From Priapulus caudatus (Eukaryota; Priapulida; Priapulimorpha; Priapulimorphida; Priapulidae): DNA of 38,714 nt. The stretch is from the NCBI RefSeq assembly GCF_000485595.1, contig NW_014578605.1, forward strand, positions 1-38,714, given 5' to 3'. The stretch's first letter is position 1, and every line of letters starts with the position of its first letter. Made by a program: the position numbers and the translations under genes. Below, piece by piece: positions 9,001 through 19,708 of this stretch. The notes below the pieces were generated by a model. That model saw only the letters and a program-made list of their open reading frames with translations. It had not been told where the DNA came from and searched no databases.

Positions 9001-11036
9001 ATTGAGGGGGGGGCTCATTTACGCAATACCGTTTGCGATACGTAGCGATTTGCTGCCCTTCGACTTGTAAACTGTGTCACGGGTTACAGAGCCGGTTGGT
9101 GACTCGTTGATGTGTTCCAGGTACGCAGTTTGACTATGCGCGGGGCGTGAGAAATGACGCCAGCCTGGTCCCACCGATCAGGCAGACGGCCTCTATATTC
9201 AAACAGCCAGTGACGGTCGTGAAGACTCAGAATAGCCGAGTGAAGTCGGAGTTGAAACACGGTCCACAAGACAAGCCAAAGCAGGTAATAATCGTTGATT
9301 CGGGGGAAGAACATCCCAGCGAAGAGATCGCACAGACGGAAAGGCATCGATGCTTGTGGCACTGGTAGCGCCGAATACATTGATTTGACTGGCTACAATC
9401 GCCAGTGTTCCGCTTGTGTTCTGCGTGTTGGTGTTTGGTGTAGAGAAATTTTTTTTGCCCGAATTCTCTTGGTCGAGAATGTAAACGTTTGCTATCCTTG
9501 CGAGTCTTATCAGTGTACATGTTGAATTTCTTCCACAGGTCTTCTGGGAGAAGCGGTTACAGGGTTTACATGCAAGTGATATAAATGGAAATGCCCTCGA
9601 ATCTCTGAACCTGCCACACAATTTCAAATGTAAGTTCTTAGAACAGGTGTTGCTGACCATTACTATAGTGTAATATGTTGGTATTTCTATAGGAACCTCC
9701 TAACAATCAAATCAACAATTGTGCAGTCATCTTAATGGAACTGTTATGGTCTTTTTGACGATGAATCTGTCATTGCTCTGGACACGGATTGTGAATAAAT
9801 TATAAGTGAACATGGCATTTTGCATCATTGCAGCTGTTGGACCACATGTGGAGAGTGATACACTATTACAAAGTATTGCCACGTCCTTGCACACAAGTGG
9901 ACAACCCATTACAGGACAGACAGGTTCCAAATCGTCACTCGATAAGAATCCTGGAGTGTACTTGAACCCTGATCAACCCCTCATGCAGGTGTGTGCATGT
10001 GTCCATCACTGTGTGTGCACATCTTTGTGCATGCTAGTTTTTTAAGCTCATCTGTTCTGCCAGCTGTAGCTGCGAATCAACCTGGTGTGGTGCTGTCCTG
10101 AGTACCCACATCAAATTTTATTATGGAATGCGACTCAATTCGATATAGTGTCATATCGATGTCATGTAATCAATTGGTGAGAGCATCTCTCATCTGGCTT
10201 AAGAGGATTCTACACATACATTTTTATCCCACTGTAGGCTATTGATTTGAAATTAGTTACCTTGGTCCTCCTAATTTGCCTTAGTGCTTTAAAATTTCAA
10301 ATCACTGTATTTTGCAGTATTATAGGACATTAATTTGTGATCACTGATGGTGTTTCCAAGAAGTCTTTTTAAAAATACTTGGGAATAAACAATATAAAGA
10401 AACTTGCTAGTAATCAGGGATAACGTTGAAGTAGATATAAGGTCAGCTAGACTTGGCTGATACTAACCAGTTTATTTTATGCATTTTGGATTATTGTGTA
10501 ATTGATTAAAACTTGGGAAATAATCTCAAGGGCACAAATTACCCTAAATATATATAATATTTAGCAGTAGTTCTTTATCCTGTGCAGGCTCTAGGAAATT
10601 TGCTTTGAGATTCTATTTTTCTAACATATTTCATGCTAAATTTAGCATGCATTCTATGCACCGGTAAGTCTTATAAGCCGCAAAATACTTAATCACTAAA
10701 TCTTCTTCCTTCCTAGATGAAAATGGGACCAAACTTTTCTAATTAAGTCCATGATAGGACTAAAAACTATAAAAAAAAACAATAAAAAAATATAATATAA
10801 CATATCTTTAATATTTAATATACAAATGACATTAATTCAATTTAAAATTGTGAAAAAAACAACTACGTAACACTGTAAACAAAACAATTCCCACATCCAC
10901 TTGTTAGTGTGTTGCTCACGTCGGTGTCTTGCAGGCGCTCATGGTGAGTGAGGAGGACATCAAGCGACAGGAGACGAAGGTGCTGGAAGCGAGGAAGCGG
11001 CTCGAGAAAGCCCTGCAGGTGTTTGCCGAGGCGTAG
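5924..11036 (+). CDS. MBD2/3: MBD2/3 methyl-CpG-binding domain protein (six coding exons)
   Basis: Coding exons are 5924-6039, 8789-8922, 9121-9284, 9539-9629, 9834-9988 and 10935-11036 (stop TAG at 11034-11036). All introns are GT-AG and all junction phases agree, giving 253 residues. MBD2/3 proteins bind methylated CpG and recruit the NuRD deacetylase/remodelling complex in the nucleus. Domain order matches human MBD2 and MBD3: the MBD at about residues 8-75 (ALPKGWYKEEV, SGLSAGKSDVYY, PDGKKIRSKPQLAR), then DLSAFDFRTGRML, RQTASIFKQPVT, FWEKRLQGL, the PITGQ and KNPGVYLN block, and a C-terminal coiled coil (EEDIKRQE to RKRLEKAL) equivalent to the p66-binding helix of vertebrate MBD2. Lys32 and Tyr36 stand where MBD2 has Lys and Tyr and human MBD3 has His30 and Phe34; the two DNA-contacting arginines (Arg24, Arg46) are present, so methyl-CpG binding is expected. 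The first ATG follows an in-frame TGA 12 bases upstream. The protein lacks the long N-terminal extension of vertebrate MBD2 and the acidic tail of MBD3. Confidence 0.95.
6415..7318. mobile_element. pogo/Tigger-like non-autonomous element with TA duplication
   Basis: Both ends carry the same 25-bp terminal repeat, which begins CAGTCCGACCTCCTTTATCC (6415-6439, and its complement at 7294-7318). The flanks are TA on each side (6413-6414, 7319-7320). The TTATCCGG-rich ends resemble pogo/Tigger or jerky-class elements. No transposase frame remains. A second element is nested at 6620-7077. It lies in MBD2/3 intron 1. Confidence 0.75.
6620..7077. mobile_element. TA-flanked MITE, family GATACAATAATGTAACCC (copy 1)
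   Basis: The left arm 6620-6660 and right arm 7037-7077 are inverted copies beginning GATACAATAATGTAACCCAA, with TA directly outside each end. An inner hairpin pairs 6893-6931 with 6997-7035 (around TTCGGCTAACTTCG). It lies wholly inside the pogo-like element. Further copies are at 26524 and 29173. Confidence 0.75.
7849..8338. mobile_element. TTAA-flanked foldback element in MBD2/3 intron 1
   Basis: Arms of about 125 bp (7849-7976 and 8216-8338) are inverted copies that begin AGCCGCACTATGCGCAT and run inward through the GAGGAACTAGAGTTTATTTT region. TTAA lies directly outside both ends (7845-7848, 8339-8342), the duplication typical of piggyBac or Kolobok elements. The ends lack the CCC start usual for piggyBac, so the superfamily is open. 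No coding capacity remains. Confidence 0.75.
8789..8922 (+). CDS. MBD2/3: MBD2/3 coding exon 2 (C-terminal half of the MBD)
   Basis: The acceptor is ttccag at 8783-8788 and the donor is g|gtatct after 8922 (phase 1). It encodes residues 39-84: PDGKKIRSKPQLAR, then DLSAFDFRTGRML and a basic stretch (RKSKRLK). This matches the end of the MBD and the following linker of MBD2/3. The exon was found by homology and splice signals; the long open frames in the other orientation here are its shadows. Confidence 0.93.
9121..9284 (+). CDS. MBD2/3: MBD2/3 coding exon 3 (RQTASIFKQPVT block)
   Basis: The acceptor is tgttccag ending at 9120 and the donor is cag|gtaata after 9284 (phase 0). It encodes residues 84-138 and carries PIRQTASIFKQPVT, the most diagnostic MBD2/3 signature, followed by a basic linker (RVKSE). 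In vertebrate MBD2 this part lies in the intrinsically disordered region that contacts NuRD histone-deacetylase subunits. Confidence 0.95.
9539..9629 (+). CDS. MBD2/3: MBD2/3 coding exon 4 (FWEKRLQGL block)
   Basis: The acceptor is ttccacag ending at 9538 and the donor is t|gtaagt after 9629 (phase 1). It encodes residues 139-169. VFWEKRLQGLHASDI is nearly the same as the vertebrate MBD2 segment that starts LFWEKRLQGL. Confidence 0.94.
9834..9988 (+). CDS. MBD2/3: MBD2/3 coding exon 5 (PITGQ / KNPGVYLN block)
   Basis: The acceptor is cattgcag ending at 9833 and the donor is cag|gtgtgt after 9988 (phase 0). It encodes residues 169-220 with VGPHVESDTLLQSIATSLHT, PITGQ, LDKNPGVYLN and QPLMQ, colinear with the conserved C-terminal half of MBD2 and MBD3. 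Confidence 0.95.
10935..11036 (+). CDS. MBD2/3: MBD2/3 coding exon 6 (C-terminal coiled coil and stop)
   Basis: The acceptor is cttgcag ending at 10934. It encodes residues 221-253, ALMVSEEDIKRQE through RKRLEKAL, a heptad-like helix matching the coiled coil of vertebrate MBD2 that pairs with GATAD2/p66 in NuRD. The frame ends six codons later at TAG. A cag|gtgttt sequence just after LEKAL could act as a splice donor to an unseen further exon, so the last few residues are less certain than the rest. Confidence 0.9.
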   Translation, partial: ALMVSEEDIKRQETKVLEARKRLEKALQVFAEA

Positions 11037-11149
11037 AGATGCCGCAGTGGCGCCCCCACGTAGCCGAGTAAGTAGATGGGGACGATGGGCGTGGGTCGCA
11101 GCGTTGTGCAGGGTGGTTCCTCATTTCAGGGGCTCTTCGAACGTTTGAC

Positions 11150-11285
11150 CTCCCTGTCCTTGGGTGTGCAGCTTGCCTGACGGTGGGGTGTGGTCCACGT
11201 GATCTTGGTGGGTAGCTTGCCTGATTTTTGGCGGTGTGGCACATGTGGCCTTACTGGGCAGCTTGCCAGAGAAGATTTTTAAGCT
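11150..11285. repeat. Short ~50-bp tandem repeat (GCAGCTTGCC)
   Basis: Three degenerate units centred on GCAGCTTGCCTGA or GCAGCTTGCCAGA, with GGTGTGG and CACGTG-like spacers, follow the MBD2/3 stop codon. Confidence 0.55.
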
Positions 11286-13255
11286 GCGTTGAGCTATAAG
11301 TGGGCTGTGGCTGAATTTCCTGCCCAGTGATAGAGCGCACAGTGAGGCAGTGGGCTGAACTGATGTCTGTGATCGCATGTGTGCCTTAGAGACATGTTTT
11401 AAAGCAATGAGTTCACGTTTTCCCTACCGCTCTCGTAATTTTCTTGACCGTCTTGATACTAACTGGTATTTCTTGCATAACACCATGCGTGTACAGTAAG
11501 GCTAACATGTCCTAGAACACAAACGCATCACTAATATGGCTGCTAACAGGTTAGCCTTAATTTGTCTCTGTGTAATAATTTTTTCGATTTATATGAGAGA
11601 CAATAGCTTTAAACCACTTTTTTCTCCTCTTTCTACACAGGTGACGCATGAGATGGCCTTGAACTTTTCTGGACACACGACCTTTTATTTTCGATCTCTT
11701 TTCGAGTCACTCGGTTGCGTGCTTTTGAAGCTTCCAGCAGTGGTATCTTCATATGTGTAACTATCGTGGAAATCTCGCGGTGACTGGACGGTGGTGCCAC
11801 CTTCTGGGCTTCATGCAAACTCGCGTGGCAGGCAGTCTCGTTTTCGGTTTCCGCGTGCGTAGCTGCGCCGACGGGGGGACGCGCCAACGAGAAAACGGTG
11901 ACGAAACACAGGAACGCGAAAAAGAAACTATTCGTGGTTGCGAGCAATGCGGATATTATGCGATGTGACGACAGAAGTGTCTGTGGAGGTAGATTATCGG
12001 TGGGCCTCGCGACGCAGCTTTCGCATATGGCAATGGCTTGCCAACACGGTTGCGGCGCGAGCGTGTGCGAGAATTCTGTTGAAGCGTCTCTGGCCGCAAG
12101 AATGCCGCTGCCGCAGCGTGTCCGGCCGGTCAGCACAGACGCCGACCCTCGGTCGAGGTCAGAGGTCAACGGAATACGTTCCGAGGTTCGGGCGAGCAGA
12201 TGCCGACGTGCCGGCAATAGAATGTACATACTTCACGTGCGGACGTACGTCAGTAATCCCAATATCGTAGTGGTAAGGGGACGCGACGGTTTGTTTTATC
12301 GCTCTCGAGGTAGCTACACGTAATAGCTGCTGCTCAGCAGGCAGGCGGTCGTAGCCAGAAGGGCAGACAGACGTGCTTAATCAGTTTCCCCGCATCAAGC
12401 AGCGTGGCCTCGAGCACCAGGTTAACGCGCACATCTATGTTATCGTTAGTTTGCCGGAATGTGTCTATCTGTGCGGAGAGAATATGAACGGGAAGCTTAT
12501 ATTACTGTGTCTCGCTGCTAGGGATTACTGGAGGGTTTTGCCACTGTTCAGTTACTCTCAATCAGGGGCCTAACACTTATGTTTGCACCCCCCGGGGCAG
12601 GCGGGAGGTTTGCGAGCGACAGGGGGGAGCACTGTATGAAAGCACGCGATTTTCTTTTTTTTTGTAGCGCATTCATAGTGAAATATTTATTGCTCCCACG
12701 CTGCGTCATGCACGTAGCAGAAAATGATTGATTGTGTAAATTATTAAAGGTAGTAGTAACGCGATTATTCGACGCTGTAAATCGGAAGCAATTGAGTTTG
12801 CGCTCGCTCATGCGGGCGACGTGCGGAGAGGAGGACAGCGCGCGCTCGCAGTGAATGCTCCCGTGTCATCCCACGCTGTCCGTTATTAACTCGCAGCATC
12901 GCGATATCTTCTGTCGGCGCGGATGCCACGGCGACGGGAAGCGTGAAGCCGTTGTCGTCGTTTGCGCATTTTTGAGGGGGGGGTTTTTCTTCGCATTTTT
13001 TTCCCGACTGCTGTAGAAAGTGTGACTATAGTTCCGCTGGTGTTTCGCGGCAATTGGTCGTCTTTGTTTTGAGCTGGGGGGTGGGGGGAGGCTATGAAAC
13101 CGCATGTGCTAGCATTGAAGTTTGCGTGCGGCTGCTGATAAGTTTACATGCATGCCCTTGCTTGGGTCGTCCTACGAATATTCGTCTGCCTCACCTGTCA
13201 GCCGTCTACCTTGGAGAAGGTTATAGCTGATGATCGTCGAACATAGCTATTGGTC
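11286..13255. other. Gene-free interval downstream of MBD2/3, partly GC-rich
   Basis: No recognisable gene. The part from about 11.8 to 12.3 kb is CpG-rich and carries overlapping open frames on both strands (11633-12229 minus, 11898-12323 plus). None has a familiar domain, a good start context or splice partners. It could be a CpG-rich promoter, but there is nothing downstream to assign it to. MBD2/3 3' untranslated sequence probably occupies the beginning. Confidence 0.45.
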
Positions 13256-13590
13256 CTGGAGTATAGCGATGGGCCTTGAGCATAACTGATGAGCATGGAG
13301 CATAGCTAATGTACATAAAGCATAACCAAAGGGCATGGAGTATAGCTTATGATCCTGGAGTATAGCGATGGGCCTTGAGCATAACTGATGAGCATGGAGC
13401 ACAGCTGATGTACATAAAGCATAACCAAAGGGCATGGAGTATAGCTTATGATCCTGGAGTATAGCTGATGATCCCGGAGCATAACTTATGGCATGGAGCA
13501 TAACTAGTGGCATGGAGCATAACTTATGGGCATGGAGCATAACTAGTGGGCCTGGAGCATAACTGTTTGTCGTGGAGCATAACCATAAAA
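13256..13590. repeat. ~20-bp satellite with a 99-bp higher-order unit
   Basis: Monomers of the type GGAGCATAACTGATGGGCAT are repeated about 16 times. A five-monomer block starting GTATAGCGATGGGCCTTGAG at 13261 recurs at 13360 almost unchanged, so the array has a higher-order period of 99 bp, after which it decays into single monomers. Confidence 0.85.
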
Positions 13591-14590
13591 CTACAATGCT
13601 TTTTTTGCTCAGTCAGCGTTTCACTTTTTTAACTGTCGCAGTGGGAAATGGCGACTGGAGGACCAGCGGCGCCATGTGCTTGTTAAACATTGTGTGAGGT
13701 TGTTCTGCTCCTGGGCTTGTTTGGTGAATTGTGATGGGAAAATTGCTGGCGGGCGTGTAGACGAAAGTTGCTGGATAAGCGCGGGCCGTGGTGCGTACGT
13801 ATGCACTACGGGACGTACACGTGCGATCCTGCTAGCTGAATGTTTCTGCTGCAATTACACAGTATGTTTTCATTCTGATTATGGTAATAAACACGATTTT
13901 ATAGCAATTTTCGTGTATTGTGTCGTACTTGCCACGCATTCGACTCCGTGCGTGTATGAATGTTAGCGTGCTTACCTGTCTGCGCGCGTGCACGCCTTTC
14001 GTAATGCATCGTGCGTGCGCGCGCGCGTGTGTGTGTTTGCCGGGCGTCCAAATTATCGTTTGTATATGTCAGGTCGGTATGGTGACAAGAGGCAGTGCAA
14101 TCGAGACGAGGACGGCTCTGCTGCTGCTGCTGCTGGGTCGTGTTTTTAACCGCAGTTTTTCCTACGAAAATTATTCTATAGCCACGATATAAGCCCACGT
14201 CAGATCGGCGGTGTTTTTTTCATAGGGTTAAACGCAGTTATGTGTTATTATTCACTATATGTGCTTGGAAAAAATGCAGACGTGCGTGTTGAAATTTCTG
14301 GCTGAAAAGCTGCGAAATGACGATAAATGTGCAGTAATTGATCATTTAATTAATTTGATGTGAACGACACACAGGAGCGTTACTACAATAGCTCACATGG
14401 TTTTCATTTCGCACACATTGAACGTTTTGATTGTTTTGCAGCAATTAAGTAGCAATTAGTGTGGCCTTTACACTGCTGACGTGTCATTGGCTCAACGCTG
14501 GCTGGCAGGTACACGGAGTAGCAGGCACGTACTACGCATTGCGAAATGCCCGCGTGCACCCACACATACACACCCGGCACGCACGCCCAC
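13591..14590. other. Gene-free interval
   Basis: No supported gene. A short (CTG)n run lies at about 14118-14136 and a CGCGCG-rich patch around 14015-14036. Open frames here are short and unlike known families. Confidence 0.45.
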
Positions 14591-14760
14591 ATGCACCCAC
14601 ACACACACACACACACACACGGGCACGCGCGCACACACGCACGCGCGTACACATGCACATACGCACGCGCGTACACACGCACGCGCGTACACATATGCAC
14701 ATACGCACGCGCGTACACACATGCACATACACGCACGCACGCACGCACGCACATGCGCCG
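14580..14760. repeat. (CA)n and CACACGCACGCGCGTACA minisatellite
   Basis: A perfect CA run is followed by repeats of about 20-30 bp mixing CACGCGCGTACA and ATGCACATA, then (CACG)n. All overlapping frames come from the repeat. Confidence 0.9.
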
Positions 14761-16170
14761 CACACCGTTACAAGCACTCCCGCTCAATCAGAGGTTGATG
14801 GGAGTTGATAGAGTACTCTCTCCATCAGGATTCTTGTCAAGCGATGAGCTGGAACCTGCTATTGCTGTGATGGGTTGCTTGTCTACTCGCGTGCGAGAAC
14901 ACGACAACGCTTTGCCACGGTTTATCACATCACCACTTCTGCTACAATGATGGGACCTATAGCTACGATCCAGTTTGATGAACAGCTTCGCGCAATACCT
15001 TAGTCATATAGTCGTCCGCCGACAACTTTTTGATGCACTGCCCGGCCTGGTAAAGAACGTGCGTGCGTGTCTATATGTGCGTGTGTAAGCGTGCGTGTGC
15101 GCGTGCATGTACGTGTGTGCCTGTTATCTGCGCACACAGCGGTACACACATAAAAATAATAATACAGGTGTCTCTATATATTTCTATGGGTACACACCGT
15201 CCGTGCGTGCGTTCCCGTCCGCGTGCGTGCAGTGCAGTGTCGTGAACGGTTCCGCGTGCACGTACAATTCGCCTTACTCTTTCAGGAATGACACTTTTCC
15301 CTAAGCGTACGTATGGTCGTCGTCAGATTGTAACCGAAGAATGGCATTCCCGCTCGCACATCCCGCTACATAAATATTATTTATACACAAATCACATTAC
15401 AGAATTAGTCACGCAGCCGGTTGAGATGTGGCTTTTTCTATTATCCATATACAATAACCTATTCGATTCACTTCTAAATGCGTTTAGACGTCGCGCGGCG
15501 ATTCATTCAGTGATTCTTCTTCGGGTTTTTTTTATTTGTAAATCAGATGTTTTTGCAGCCAGCTGTCATGTTTACATTGTGGGTACAGCATAGCGACGGC
15601 GGTCTATTATGGCCTCCTGATGATACAGATTGGCTATCACTCACGCCTGCAGGCGCGCCGGCGTCTGTATTACATATCAGCGTGATTAGCATTTAACCGG
15701 TTATTGCATGGTCAAGTGTCGACAGTGTATGAGCATGGAATGAGACTAGTATTCCGGATCGTCCACTCAAATCACTTGAACTGCGATTATTAATTTGATT
15801 AAATACGCGATGGGAAAGCGAGTTAACTCGCGCGCGAATATATATATACCATACGGTCCAAACAGTTATGTTTTTTAGCGCGACTGATATACCGGTTTAA
15901 TATGCAGCTTATACAAAATCGTTACATAGCTTCTCGCCAGTAAATTACATTGTAGCTTGTACATTCGGCTTACATGCGAACTCCAGGCTAGTTAACGGGC
16001 AGTGCGATGTCAAGGTAGCTATAACTCAAGCTAACTTAATCAACGTGTGTCGTGGTCTATGCGACATGCCATTATTTCCATGCAGCCATACACAGAAGTC
16101 GACCTTGCTAGACATAGCAACCCTAGTCACCACATCACACGTGCACACGCGTCCATTTATGCATGCATGC
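14761..16170. other. Gene-free interval with short GTGC-rich patches
   Basis: No supported gene. GTGCGTGC-rich patches lie at about 15057-15120 and 15200-15236. Frames are short and unrecognised. Confidence 0.45.
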
Positions 16171-16179
16171 ATTCATTCA

Positions 16180-16460
16180 TCCGTCCGTCCGTCCGTCCAC
16201 CCGTCCGTAATTCAGTCCGTCCGTCCGTTCCTTCGTCCATCCATCCATCCGTCCGTCCACCCGTCCGTAATTCAGTCCGTCCGTCCGTTCCTTCGTCCAT
16301 CCATCCATCCGTCCGTCCACCCTTCCGTAATTCAGTCCGTCCGTCCGTACCTTCGTCCATCCATCCATCCGTCCGTCCACCCGTCCGTAATTCAGTCCGT
16401 CCGTCCGTACCTTCGTCCATCCATCCATCCATTCGTCCGTTCAACCGTCCGTCCGGTAGC
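16180..16460. repeat. 60-bp satellite of CCGT/CCAT motifs, four copies
   Basis: Four units of exactly 60 bp, each with GTAATTCAGTCCGTCCGTCC and CCATCCATCC, begin near 16201, 16261, 16321 and 16381. Each is itself built from CCGT and CCAT tetramers, so this is a microsatellite that became a satellite. Copies differ by one or two bases. Confidence 0.9.
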
Positions 16461-16478
16461 ACTTTCCAGTTCCTTTAT

Positions 16479-16480
<2 letters not shown>

Positions 16481-16540
<60 letters not shown>

Positions 16541-16550
16541 NNNNNNNNNN

Positions 16551-16631
<81 letters not shown>
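16481..16631. repeat. (GT)n microsatellite spanning an assembly gap
   Basis: An almost pure GT run is interrupted by ten N at 16541-16550. The true repeat length is unknown, and sequence could be missing here. Confidence 0.95.
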
Positions 16632-16632
<1 letters not shown>

Positions 16633-17324
16633 ATGTGTGAGCCACCACTAGCAAGAAACGGTCACGTGTTGTTCCATTCCTAGAATCCGCCTTATGTGCG
16701 GTTTAAGAAGCCAGTCAGGGATTGGGAGGCCTGTCAAATGCCGGAAATTTGGAACTGCGAAAGCGCAATTCATTTAGTGGCGCAACGATAAAAACCCAAG
16801 CGGCTACGATATTGTCATGGGACGGCGTTACAAGGCAAGAGTAGAGAAAAATAGCCGACAGCTATTTTTCTTTGAAAGAGTCAGCGTCGTTGATACATGA
16901 ATTTAATCACGTACAACTTTTTACATCCCCCGCAGATGTCGTTCTCGCGTAAGAACGCAATGGACTGCTCGTGTCAAAGAATTTCGACGTTCAAAAGTTG
17001 AGATTTCATTTGGAAAGCAACGCGTTGTTGGTATGACCACGCAAGACTTCGCCATGTTTCACGTCGCGCGTGTGTGTGCAAGCGGCAGGGTCACCTGAGC
17101 TTTAGACTCAATAGGAATGAACGTAGGCGCTCTCAATGCCACTCGGCAATAAGTCGGAAAGGATCGCTATGGCTCGACGAAGGTCGCGGGACGGAGGGCG
17201 TGGACCATGGAAAGCTTCCATGCTAACACGGGTGGAAAATCTCCACGCGAATGAAGCAGACATATAGAAGGAAGGAGGAACTGGCACATAGAGATAGAAG
17301 GAAACAACGAGCGAGCAAGTTATA
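16632..17324. other. Gene-free interval
   Basis: I see no gene or recognised repeat between the GT tract and the following GA-rich tract. Confidence 0.4.
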
Positions 17325-17578
17325 GAAACAGCGAGAGAGAGCGAGAGAAAAAGCGCAGGAGAGATGAGGTTTAGCAATGTGGTTAGAGAGAGAGCGCGCG
17401 CGCGAGCAAGAGGGAGAGAGAGCGCGCGCGCGAGCAAGAGGGAGAGACAGCGCGCGAGCGAGAGAGGGGGGAGAGCAAGAGCGGGAGAGAGAGTGTGTGT
17501 GTGTGAGCGAAAGAGAGAGATGGATAGATAGAGAAACAAAAAGCGAGAGAGAGAGAAAGAGAGAGAGAGAAGGGGGGA
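17325..17578. repeat. (GA)n-rich polypurine tract
   Basis: GAGA repeats with GCGCGCGCGAGCAAGAGGGA units repeated in tandem near 17393-17450. Arg/Glu-rich or Ser/Leu-rich frames over it are repeat artefacts. Confidence 0.9.
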
Positions 17579-18045
17579 GCTCGGCATATGTCGACGCATC
17601 ACAATCGCACCCAGCACAATTCTCGCGGGATTTCTGCCTGTCGTTGGTCATTGTTCCTAAACTCCGCAAGAAATCTTTTCACAAAGTTTCCTGGTTATGA
17701 TTTGAAATGCAATTGTATAACGAACGCGAAGAAAAATCCTCTCGTAATGACGTTACTGTCGTCACATTGTTCTGGGAGAGTTCCCCAGTAATGGTTTTCG
17801 GATAGTAAGTTGTTTGACTGAAACGGCCCTGCATGAATAGGAAATTGGCAACGTTTCGTCGTCGCTCTGTAGGAAATTGAAGGAGTTTGAAGTCACCAGA
17901 TTTTTGCATATGTCAGTGCGAATGAGAATTTTTGCATATTTCCCCACAGAATTGTTGCTGAATTGCGCTAGGATGGCGACTTTAAAGTATATATATATAA
18001 TATATAATATATGGCGCGCCCCCAGACATTGCCACACACGCACGC
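17579..18045. other. Gene-free interval
   Basis: No supported gene; a short TATATAATATATAA patch lies at about 17988-18011. Confidence 0.4.
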
Positions 18046-18076
18046 GTGTACATCGTACACGCACACGTACGCACAC

Positions 18077-18152
<76 letters not shown>
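18046..18152. repeat. (GT)n microsatellite
   Basis: A pure GT run of about 72 bp (18080-18152), preceded by CACACGTACGCACACG. Confidence 0.95.
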
Positions 18153-18154
<2 letters not shown>

Positions 18155-18315
18155 TCAACATTGCGCACGTATGCAACCGCGCCGCAAAACTAATAACGAA
18201 AGCCGACGAACACAGCGAATTACATCAGCCGGCTTGTGACGAGTAACATATTCGCGTCTGCATTATTCATGTAGAGCCGTGTGTTATATTCCTCGCCGCG
18301 CGCGACAGAAACGAG

Positions 18316-18864
18316 AGACGGTGAAAGACGGAGAGAGAGAGAGACAGAGAGAAGAATAGAAAAAGAGAGAAAGAGAGAGAGAGAGAGAGAGAGCGAGGAG
18401 GAGAGAGAGAGAGAGAAAAAACAAAGAAGAGAGAGAAAATAGAAAGGAGAGAAGAGAGATGAAGAGCGAGGCAGAGAGATATGCAGAGAGAGGGGAGAAG
18501 AGGGAGGAAAAGAGAAAGAGAAAGAAGGGATGAAGAGAGAGCCGAGAGAGAAGAGGAAAAGAGAGGAAAGATGAGAAAGCAGATAGCGAGAGCAAAGCGA
18601 GAGATCAGTATGGATAAAATAAAAGAAAAAAGTGAAAGAGGAAAAAGAAGAGAGAGAAGAGAGATGAGAGCAGAGAGAGAGAGAGAAGCCGAGATCGAGA
18701 GAGAGAGCGAACGAGAGAAGAGGAGAGAGAGCCGACTGAGAGAGAGAGAGAGAGAGACGAGAGAGAAAGGAGAGAGCAGAGCGAGAGATGACGAGAGAGC
18801 AGAGAGAAGGAGAGAGACGAGAGAGAGAGAGAGAGCAGAGAGAGAGAGAGAGAGAGAGAGCGAG
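18316..18864. repeat. ~550-bp GA-rich polypurine tract
   Basis: A long, nearly uninterrupted run of GAGA with AAG and GCGAG interruptions. The frames across it on either strand are artefacts of the composition. Confidence 0.95.
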
Positions 18865-19029
18865 GCATTGCCACGCAAGCGCATAATGTGGATTAATGGT
18901 TATCACAGCAAAAATATATAATTAATATAATAATTAAGTTCCGTAAATAATTTTACCGATCATCTCCGTGTAAAGACGATGAGCGGCCTATATGCTTGGC
19001 TACGGCTGTCAGGTGGCGCACCAATGCCA

Positions 19030-19255
19030 CGTGCAACGCACGCACCGGCACGCACGCACGCACGGACGCCACATAATACACACGCACGCACGCACGCACG
19101 CACGCACACATATACACGCACACGAGAGCACTGACACGCACACACGTGCACGCACATGGCTCCAAAATCAAGCTCAAAAAAGCATGGACGCAGGCTCTCA
19201 CGCACACACGCCTACGCACACAGGCACTCACGAATACACGCCGCCTGTACAGGCA
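19030..19255. repeat. (CACG)n and CACA-rich microsatellite
   Basis: Runs of GCACGCACGCAC with CACACA and short unique breaks. Confidence 0.85.
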
Positions 19256-19397
19256 GGCACACTCTCATTGAAATGGCACCCCGTGAACAAGGCACGTGAG
19301 ATTCGATGGCGCACTAAAGCATAATGGTTTCCCTCAATACTGAGACAATCGACTGTAACTTCCTAGCACTACATAATGTAGAGAAATGTCGCGCCCA

Positions 19398-19406
19398 ATA
19401 CACACA

Positions 19407-19454
<48 letters not shown>

Positions 19455-19644
19455 CCACACACACACAACACACACACACACAACACACACACACAAACAC
19501 AACACAACACACAACCACACACACACACCACACAACACACACCAGCACACACACACCACACACAACCACACGCACGACCCAGGCACCACACACCACACCA
19601 CAGACACACACACACACACACACACAACACACGCAACACACGCA

Positions 19645-19676
<32 letters not shown>

Positions 19677-19708
19677 CGCGCACACACACACACACACACA
19701 CACACAAC
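19398..19708. repeat. (CA)n microsatellite, ~310 bp, with CCA interruptions
   Basis: Almost pure CA with periodic ACCACA interruptions and a (CACG)n patch near 19635-19662. Confidence 0.95.

Noticed and set aside
8662-9660. Several minus-strand frames across MBD2/3 exons 2-4
   Set aside because: The plus strand carries clear MBD2/3 coding sequence with proper splice sites, so these are antisense shadows.
11633-12323. Overlapping frames of 198 (minus) and 141 (plus) codons in CpG-rich DNA
   Set aside because: Each is the shadow of the other in GC-rich sequence where stops are rare; no recognisable domain and no supporting splice structure.
18220-18906. Ser/Leu-rich minus-strand frame of 228 codons
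   Set aside because: It is the complement of the GA-rich tract; compositional artefact.
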